Shown here: positions 58,132-64,000 of the stretch, piece after piece
Layout of the letters: every line of letters begins with the position of its first letter
Position numbering within the stretch: position 1 is the stretch's first letter
Assembly: GCF_004337985.1 (NCBI RefSeq)
Contig: NC_043741.1
Coordinates: forward strand, 2,174,269-2,238,268
Source: Pyricularia pennisetigena
Lineage: Eukaryota; Ascomycota; Sordariomycetes; Magnaporthales; Pyriculariaceae
DNA length: 64,000 nucleotides
Direction: 5' to 3'
Position numbers and translations under genes: made by a program
The notes under the pieces: generated by a model
Told to the model about the DNA's origin: nothing
Seen by the model: only the letters and a program-made list of their open reading frames with translations
Databases searched by the model: none

Positions 58132-60497
58132 TCACATCTGATCCGTAAACGAAAAATCGACAGGGAAAAAGGCGGCCGATTGCTGCCCGGTATCCCAGCT
58201 GGGACCCCAGAGCTCCGACAGCCACGGCTCGTCGGCCATGGACATGAGGACTTGGTCAGGTAGCATCATTCCGGCAAACACGTCACCGGCTTCGTTGCCC
58301 TGATCCATGCTCTCGGGTGTCCGCATCGCAGGCTGCTGGTGCGCGTGCTGATCCCTCTCCTCCGCGGCCGCTTCCATTCCCGGGAGGGTCATTCCGGGCG
58401 GCAGCTCGGCCAGCAGCAACGCCTTCATCATGCGGAACATCATGGGTGACTTTTGCCAGATGCCCAAGCGGGGACCTGGATGGTCAGCGATGATGCCCGC
58501 AGCCGTGGTGATCTGGGCGAGCTTTTCGTAGGCTTGGTCGAGCATGCCAAAGACGTCGATGCGGCGCCGCATTTCCTCGGCGTCCCAGCCTGGCTCGTCG
58601 CCGTCGGCGCCGACCATGGTGAGCCGAAAGGCCACGACCAGGCACAGCGTGAACTGCGACAGGTTGTCGGCGCAGACACCCACCATGTCAGCCGAGGAAA
58701 ATTCGTTGAAGACGTCACGCCACCGCTCCGTCGTTACAAGGGTCGCCTCGAGGTCTCGGAGGCGCTGAATGCGCAGGTTGCTCCCGGGAGAGGATCGTTC
58801 CCTTGCATCAGGCGGAGGGACGTTGAGGCAGGTTGCTCGCACGGTGAGTTCGGCCATCAAGAGACTGAGCTGCACGGTCCCTGTTTGATTTTGGGCCAAT
58901 GTTAGCGTACCGGATGGAAGCTTGCTCTTGGGTCAGGTGGAGAGTTCGTCAATGGGGATCAAACTAACTGTGCGTTTGTATGTGTGGCGGCAAGGATTGG
59001 CGAAAGTCCGATAGCTGACGTAGGAGAGCCTTGATCAAGACTGACGGGGGCGTTGCAACCGAAGGATCGTCGCCGTCACCGAGAGCATCGTCCGGGGAGG
59101 CGCATGTTACCTGGTTGGCAATGAGGTGAGCCTTGACATGGGCAGCAAGGACCATATCAAGGTCGTATTCAGTGTTTTCCGACAGGGTGCGCAGGCACGA
59201 GCTCAAATAGGAAGTCCAAGTCATAGGTTCTGCCTTGCGGTATGCTGCCCAGTACCTGGTTTGGTAGGGAGATGCCGAGTCAGATGGATATGAAAAAAAA
59301 AAGGAAACGAAGGCGAATCGCACAAGAGACAAGAAGATAACCCACCAGCTTGTGAGGCTCCAAACTGCCAACATAGTCCTTCGCTCATCCAAGGTGCGAG
59401 GAGCTTGCTTCTGGGCTTGCTCGGAGCAGAAGCGACCAAACTTGCCGCGCCACGAGACGTTTGTGCGTACGTCCTTGTGCAGGTTGAGCTCGAGTGCCAC
59501 CGACATTGCGAGGTGAGAAAGCATTCCCAGGAAGGGTCTGTCCTGCTTGAAGTAGTACGACCACGCGGTGAAGCATACAAGCCCAAGCAGCAGGTCCATA
59601 GTGGCCAGCCTCTGGGTCACGATGCGCCGCGAGATGATGGACCAGATGGTCTCCTCTATGGCGAACTGCTTAGCCAGGGACTTGTTGGTCACGCATATGA
59701 TGACCAGCCAAAGAAAAGGGCTCTGGTGTCGCAGCTCGTCAGACGCCATGGAGGGTGGGATGCGAACGAAGGGGAAGACGACGAGGAAGCAGCGACGAAA
59801 GTGGTTCAGCTGCTCGTCGGCAGCAGGTCCCGTGATGACATGAGCGGCGATGTCTTCCGTGACGAGCTGTAGCGTCTGCGCGTTTTCCGACGATTGGGAG
59901 GTGCGTATCATGCTAATGTTGTTATCGTTGGCCTCAAAAACGACGCCCGAGAAGCAGTTTCCAGTAGCTTCACATGGGTAGGCAGAAGAAGTGCGGGAAG
60001 GGTCCGAGGCGGGTGAAACCCGAGACGCGAAGCCCGCAGCATTGCCCTGGACCGCAGATGACTGATCGGCCGTGACACCTTGGGATCGCAGTAGCGACAC
60101 GAGGTTGTCGAGTTTCTCCTCTAGACGGGCAGTGGAGGAAGCATCCAGGTCGGAATCGGGCGGCGCAGTGGGATGCGACGGGGATTGTTGAGGGGAATGC
60201 TGAGTAGCCTTGCGCTTCTTGCGCAATTGTACGGGAGGCTCACAGACTTTACCTAGGCGATGGCATCTTTTTTTTATGTTTTTTTAATTTGATTTGGTGC
60301 TCACGCGGCATGATTTAGATCCAGTTCCCAGTAGAAGGGTTGGCCCCAAGGCGGGCTGCTTACCGCTCGCACTTGCCGCTGCCGTTGGACATGGTGTAGC
60401 ATTTACATTTGGCGCGCGAACATCCAACGCAGGCCCTGCCATATGGCGCGGGGCTGCAAGTCTCAGGCATCGTGGTGCTCGTCGGGCCGGACGGCAT
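58132..60497 (-). CDS. Zn2Cys6 fungal transcription factor
   Basis: Nuclear regulator of 696 aa from exons 60364-60497, 59346-60266, 58969-59255 and 58132-58880. The zinc cluster crosses intron 1: CVGCSRAKCKCY in exon 1, then GKCER joined to CHRLGKVCEPP in exon 2, followed by a basic LRKKRK linker and a short coiled coil (ARLEEKLDNLVSLLRSQG). The middle region (DLLLGLVCFTAWSYYF, FLGMLSHLAMSVALEL) is the fungal transcription-factor domain. An in-frame stop just upstream (TGA, AAA, ACA, ATG) fixes the start at 60497 or later. Intron 2 (59256-59345) is 90 nt and stop-free, so retention would keep the frame. Position next to the acyltransferase and GH43 genes suggests, but does not prove, local control. 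Confidence 0.92.
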
Positions 60498-61190
60498 TGT
60501 TTTTCAGATTTTGCGAAATCGGTCAATCGGCACCCCGGGATTCCGTAGAATGGAGCGGGTTGTCGGTGTTCCATGGTGGGAGGGCGATAGAAGAAGAAAT
60601 CAATTCACGCAACTGCTCTCTGCTGACGGGGCTGTAAGCCGGCGTGACGGAAGCGGCAGCCTGGCGCCTGTTGCCTTGCATCAAGGGTCTTTCTTGCCTT
60701 ATCACCAACACCGAACCCCGCGGGATCTAGGCCAAATGTAGTCGAGGCGCCCCCACTTTGTGGTGCATCGTCGCGTGTATTCGTAGCTACAAGTACAGCA
60801 AATGACAACTAAAGGATAACAGGATGCTAAATGATTATAGCTTGTTTCAAAATATTATCCTTCAAAAAGAGATGGGGCCCAGATCTTGTACGCCAAGAAT
60901 GTCAAGATCTAAACTACAGCTAGATAATTACAGAGTAGATCAAGGCAGGGCAGAAGAACAGGGGTGGTGGTGTTGGGCTCAAACCCCTAACCCTAGAGTC
61001 CATTTGCCACAGCCATCCTCACCCAACACTGCAGCAGCGTCATCGAGTTTGAATCCTCCACCAGTTCGCAACAACTAAAATCCACAGCCCGTTTTGTGCC
61101 ACCATGGGTCACAGCTTTCGGATGGACCGGGTCGGTCATTTCCTTGTCTACGATTAATTCAATTCTGAGCAACCCGTGCTGCTTCTCACC
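60498..61190. other. Divergent promoter region
   Basis: 693 bp between the starts of the Zn2Cys6 gene (-) and the DUF1992 gene (+). Open frames in it are short and without features. An AACCCCTAACCCTAG stretch at 60979-60993 is only two telomere-like units. Confidence 0.5.
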
Positions 61191-62825
61191 ATGAACATAG
61201 CGACGAGATGTCCCGTTCCATGCGTTTTGCGGCTGCGCTCGAGCGCCCGCCTCATCTCGCCTCGACAGGAACAACGCGCATCCTCCTCCTCCTCCTCCGC
61301 CGCCGCCAACAACAAGCCTCAAAACCACAACCGGGATGCCGCCGACGAACCCGACGCCACCTCCGTGCAGGGGGCAATGTCGCGACGTCTCGAGCAGGCG
61401 ACCGAGGAGGCCCTTCTGACCGGTGGCAGCGCAGGCCGCCGCGCCGTCGAGGACGCCGGCTTCTCGGACGAGCTCAAGGAGCGCCTGCTCAACAAGATCG
61501 CCGACGCCGAGTTCCGCGCAAAGTATGCCGGCGCCCTCAGCGAGGCGGGCATCTCGAGCGCCTCGTCGTCTTCAGCCGTCGCCGCGGGCGGAACCGCCTG
61601 GACGGGCGAGGAGACCCCCGAGGCGGCGGTGCGGCGGATGCTGGAGGACGCGCGGAAGCCGCTGAGCCCGGGCCTGCGCGGGAAGCCGAGGCATCAGGAC
61701 GTGGTGGTGGACATGCGGATGCGGCGCGACCCGGCGCGGACGGCCGGGCAGAAGTTTGAAGCCGCGCGGGACAAGGCGGCCACGTACGCCGCGACGGCGG
61801 CAGCAGCAGCGGCGGGCGCCCGGAGCGAGGACGAGCGGGCGAGCTTCAGGTCGGAGCTGCAGGAGCGCTTCAGCCCGGGGTACAGGGCGATGCCCAACAG
61901 TCTGTCGGGGATGGCGGCGCTGGCCAACGAGCGGATCGAGAACGCCATCGCGCGCGGGCAGTTCAAGAACATACCGCGCGGCAAAGGGGTCGAGTCGCGG
62001 GACGGGCGGGCCGACAACCCGTTCATAGACACGACCGAGTACATCATGAACAACATGATCAAGCGCCAGGATATGGTGCCGCCCTGGATCGAGAAGCAGC
62101 AGGAGCTGGCGCGGGCCGCGAGGGTGTTTAGACAGAGGCTGAGGAACGACTGGAGGAGGCACGCCGCCAGGACCATCGCCAGCCGGGGCGGGAGCTTGGC
62201 CGAGCAGATGGCGCGCGCCGAGGCGTACGCAAGGGCAGAGCTGGTCAGGAACCCGCGGCGGAGGAACGTCGATCAGATGTCGGTGTCGACGAGCTCGACC
62301 GACGATCCGGTCATGGTCACGATGCGCCAGGCGCAAGCAAAGCTGAAGGACGAGCTCAAGGAGGAGCTAAAGGATGTTCCGGCGCAGACGGCGCAGCAGC
62401 CCGTTGACGAGCAGACGGGACGGCACGAGTCCGACGTGAAACCGGAGCCACTCGTCTTATTTCGAGACCCAACCTGGGAAGCAACAGAGAAGTCCTATAT
62501 GGAGCTGTCGGTGGCTAACCTGAACGCCATCACACGATCATACAATCTGATGGCGCCTGATCTGGCCAAAAAGCCCTACTTTTCCCTGCAGAGGGAGCTG
62601 GATTCGTGCTTCGCCGACGTCGCCCCGTCGCTAGCAAACACGATCAAGGAGCGGGCGAGGAACCCGGCGAGGCATGCAGATTCGTCTGGATCCACGCCGA
62701 GGAAGGGTGTGTTGGATCGTTTAGGCGCCGGGGACTGGACCACGACGAGCAAGATTTACGATTCCAAGACGCCCAACTATGGCTTCAAGGAGATGTGGCG
62801 CGATTTCTGGGCGAGGGGGACTTGA
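61191..62825 (+). CDS. DUF1992 / DNAJC28-like mitochondrial protein
   Basis: 544 aa, single exon, start MNIATRCPVPCVLRLRSSAR. The Arg-rich, acid-free N-terminus (residues 1-30) looks like a mitochondrial presequence, followed by Ser/Ala-rich low complexity. The conserved DUF1992 core lies near residues 240-320: LANERIENAIARGQFKNIPR, then DNPFIDTTEYIMNNMIKRQD and VPPWIEKQQELARAARVFR. This is the domain of human DNAJC28 and bacterial YhdN-like proteins; a J domain is not visible here. A conserved-looking C-terminal segment (YMELSVANLNAITRSYNLMA) fits the same family. Molecular role is not established in the family; a chaperone-like function is inference. An upstream non-ATG frame from 61176 was not used. 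Confidence 0.85.
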   Translation: MNIATRCPVPCVLRLRSSARLISPRQEQRASSSSSSAAANNKPQNHNRDAADEPDATSVQGAMSRRLEQATEEALLTGGSAGRRAVEDAGFSDELKERLLNKIADAEFRAKYAGALSEAGISSASSSSAVAAGGTAWTGEETPEAAVRRMLEDARKPLSPGLRGKPRHQDVVVDMRMRRDPARTAGQKFEAARDKAATYAATAAAAAAGARSEDERASFRSELQERFSPGYRAMPNSLSGMAALANERIENAIARGQFKNIPRGKGVESRDGRADNPFIDTTEYIMNNMIKRQDMVPPWIEKQQELARAARVFRQRLRNDWRRHAARTIASRGGSLAEQMARAEAYARAELVRNPRRRNVDQMSVSTSSTDDPVMVTMRQAQAKLKDELKEELKDVPAQTAQQPVDEQTGRHESDVKPEPLVLFRDPTWEATEKSYMELSVANLNAITRSYNLMAPDLAKKPYFSLQRELDSCFADVAPSLANTIKERARNPARHADSSGSTPRKGVLDRLGAGDWTTTSKIYDSKTPNYGFKEMWRDFWARGT

Positions 62826-63647
62826 ACTGTGACTAGAAAATATATGTAAAATTATTACTGGGTTTGTAAAATAAGGGAAAAAAAAATACAGTAACTGCCA
62901 TGTTGGTTAGATTCGGATGGCCAGCCGGGGTCTTTGATGTCGAGGACCGTGCGCAACATTCTATCAAGCGTGTTGGCGATCGCTCTGATGCAAGTGTGAT
63001 ATATTGAGGGCAGACAGACTACTCAAGTTTGTCGCTAGAAACAGGGTGACTGGAGTATCACCAGCAAGACGGGTCCATCAAGCACTTTCACGCAGCCCCT
63101 TTTGTCATCACAACCGGGGTTTTCAGTGGCACCAGCAGCCAGGGCCGGAAGGGGGAATGCGGCAGTGATGATGCGACTCGGCCACCTGTTGGAGATGTTA
63201 TAATGTCAGAATAAGCGGAGAGGGAATAAGTCAGAAAAAGCCCTCTGCCAGGTGGTTGAGTTGGATAGGTAGGTGATGGTAAACAATTCGTGGCTGATAA
63301 AAACGGTAAAGACAGAAACAAAGTGTGGCAGACAGATATGTTACAGTATGGACTCATGAATAAAAGAACGCAGACACAGGGTGCTGTGTGTATAGTAGAC
63401 TTGCAAAGACACTGATTTTCACACATACTTTTGAAATACCTAACTACCTAAGATTATCGACCTTGAATATTTCAAAAATCCTGCAGGTCATTTCGCAACT
63501 CCTGTACCAAACCTCCCAAAAGGGCCAGTGCAGGCAGTACATTGGCTCCCCCACACATTACAGTCCCGAGCGGACTCAGTCAAAGCCACCAGCAGACCGG
63601 AGCCCGCACGACGGTGGGTTCTGCCAAAAAAAAAGACCCCTCTCCGC
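62826..63647. other. Convergent 3' intergenic region
   Basis: About 820 bp between the DUF1992 gene (+) and the partial gene at the right edge (-). No gene or repeat of note. Confidence 0.5.
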
Positions 63648-63938
63648 TCAAGGAAGACGCTGCGGCACGTAGCTCTGATCGGGCCTGACGACCCGGCCGC
63701 CCTCGAGCTGCGAGTCGCCGTAGGCGGGCCAGACGACGAGCCTGCGCGCGCGGTCGATGACGGACAGCGTGGTGAAGCCGCGGCCCTCGCCGAACTGGCC
63801 GGACCAGCCGCTCGAGACGACAAAGTGGCCGCCGCAGTCGACCCCGGCCACCGCCGCCCGCCTGCCCGCCTCGAAGCTGCAGCGCTGCCTGCCGCGCTGC
63901 TGCGTCACCACCGTGAAGGACCAGCGGCAGTCGTCGTT

Positions 63939-63981
<43 letters not shown>

Positions 63982-64000
63982 CCGTGCATGGTCGCGGCGT
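63648..64000 (-). CDS. Small protein with N-terminal His-Asp repeat, probably secreted (5' end beyond window)
   Basis: The frame is open to the window edge, so the true start may lie outside. Visible: Ala-Ala-Thr, then MHGHDHDHDHDHDHDHDNDD, then about 95 residues with three Cys (DDCRWSF, RQRCSF, VDCGGHF), SSGWSGQFGEGRGFTTLSVI, RRLVVWPAYGDSQ and a terminal PDQSYVPQRLP. The size, Cys content and Ala run just before the repeat suggest a small secreted protein with its signal peptide cut off by the edge. The alternating His-Asp stretch could bind divalent metal. I do not recognise the family with confidence. No intron is evident. Confidence 0.65.
63937..63980. repeat. (GTGGTC)n hexanucleotide repeat coding His-Asp
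   Basis: About seven tandem copies of a GTCGTG/GTGGTC hexamer. On the coding (-) strand it reads alternating CAC and GAC codons. Likely variable in copy number. Confidence 0.85.

Noticed and set aside
60979..60993. Telomere-like CCCTAACCCT
   Set aside because: Only about two units inside a promoter region; no array.
63937..63980. Regular short repeat suggestive of a CRISPR array
   Set aside because: It is a coding hexanucleotide microsatellite with no spacers, in a eukaryote.

Overview
The window is nuclear DNA of a filamentous ascomycete (Pezizomycotina; probably Sordariomycetes, inferred only from overall protein style). The signs are short spliceosomal introns (mostly 53-152 nt) with GTRAGT-like donors and YAG acceptors, GC-rich third codon positions, two Zn2Cys6 transcription factors, an ABCG half-transporter, a Med18 subunit, a fungal-type BET protein and a tRNA-Ala interrupted by an intron after position 37. 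No bacterial, phage or CRISPR features are present. Long A/T homopolymers are common in introns and spacers; the longest is 457 A.

Layout. 1-1166 (-): secreted type-B carboxylesterase, 3' part cut by the window. 2662-4929 (+): protein with a STAND-type fungal N-terminal domain and ankyrin-like segment, with one exon junction that does not close in frame. 6323-8630 (+) Zn2Cys6 regulator, 10007-12392 (+) ABCG half-transporter and 13742-17704 (+) a 1320-residue sterol/UDP-glycosyltransferase form a co-directional run. 18878-23263 (-): a 1461-residue low-complexity protein. 23264-30947: about 7.7 kb without a convincing gene. 30948-32882 (+): conserved-looking protein of unknown function. 34370-34474 (+): tRNA-Ala(CGC). 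35112-37322 (+): threonine synthase, nine exons including one of 13 nt. 37771-39006 (-): Utp12-domain ribosome-biogenesis protein. 41309-44652 (+): BET double-bromodomain protein. 47707-48262 (+): small multi-pass membrane protein. 50389-52208 (+): membrane-anchored SGNH-hydrolase-like protein. 53012-54055 (+): Mediator subunit 18. 54348-55382 (-) GH43 glycosidase, 55697-57603 (-) BAHD-type acyltransferase and 58132-60497 (-) Zn2Cys6 regulator are co-oriented. 61191-62825 (+): DUF1992/DNAJC28-like mitochondrial protein. 63648-64000 (-): 5'-truncated small protein with a His-Asp repeat.

Most genes are core functions: amino-acid synthesis, chromatin reading, Mediator, SSU processome and tRNA. 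Two stretches look accessory: the regulator/ABCG/sterol-glycosyltransferase run at 6.3-17.7 kb and the glycosidase/acyltransferase/regulator run at 54.3-60.5 kb. Each could be a small co-regulated module, but that rests only on adjacency and family. Exon structures were built by hand from splice motifs and reading-frame continuity. For every multi-exon gene except 2662-4929 the proposed exons sum to a whole number of codons. No completely new system is demonstrable from sequence alone.
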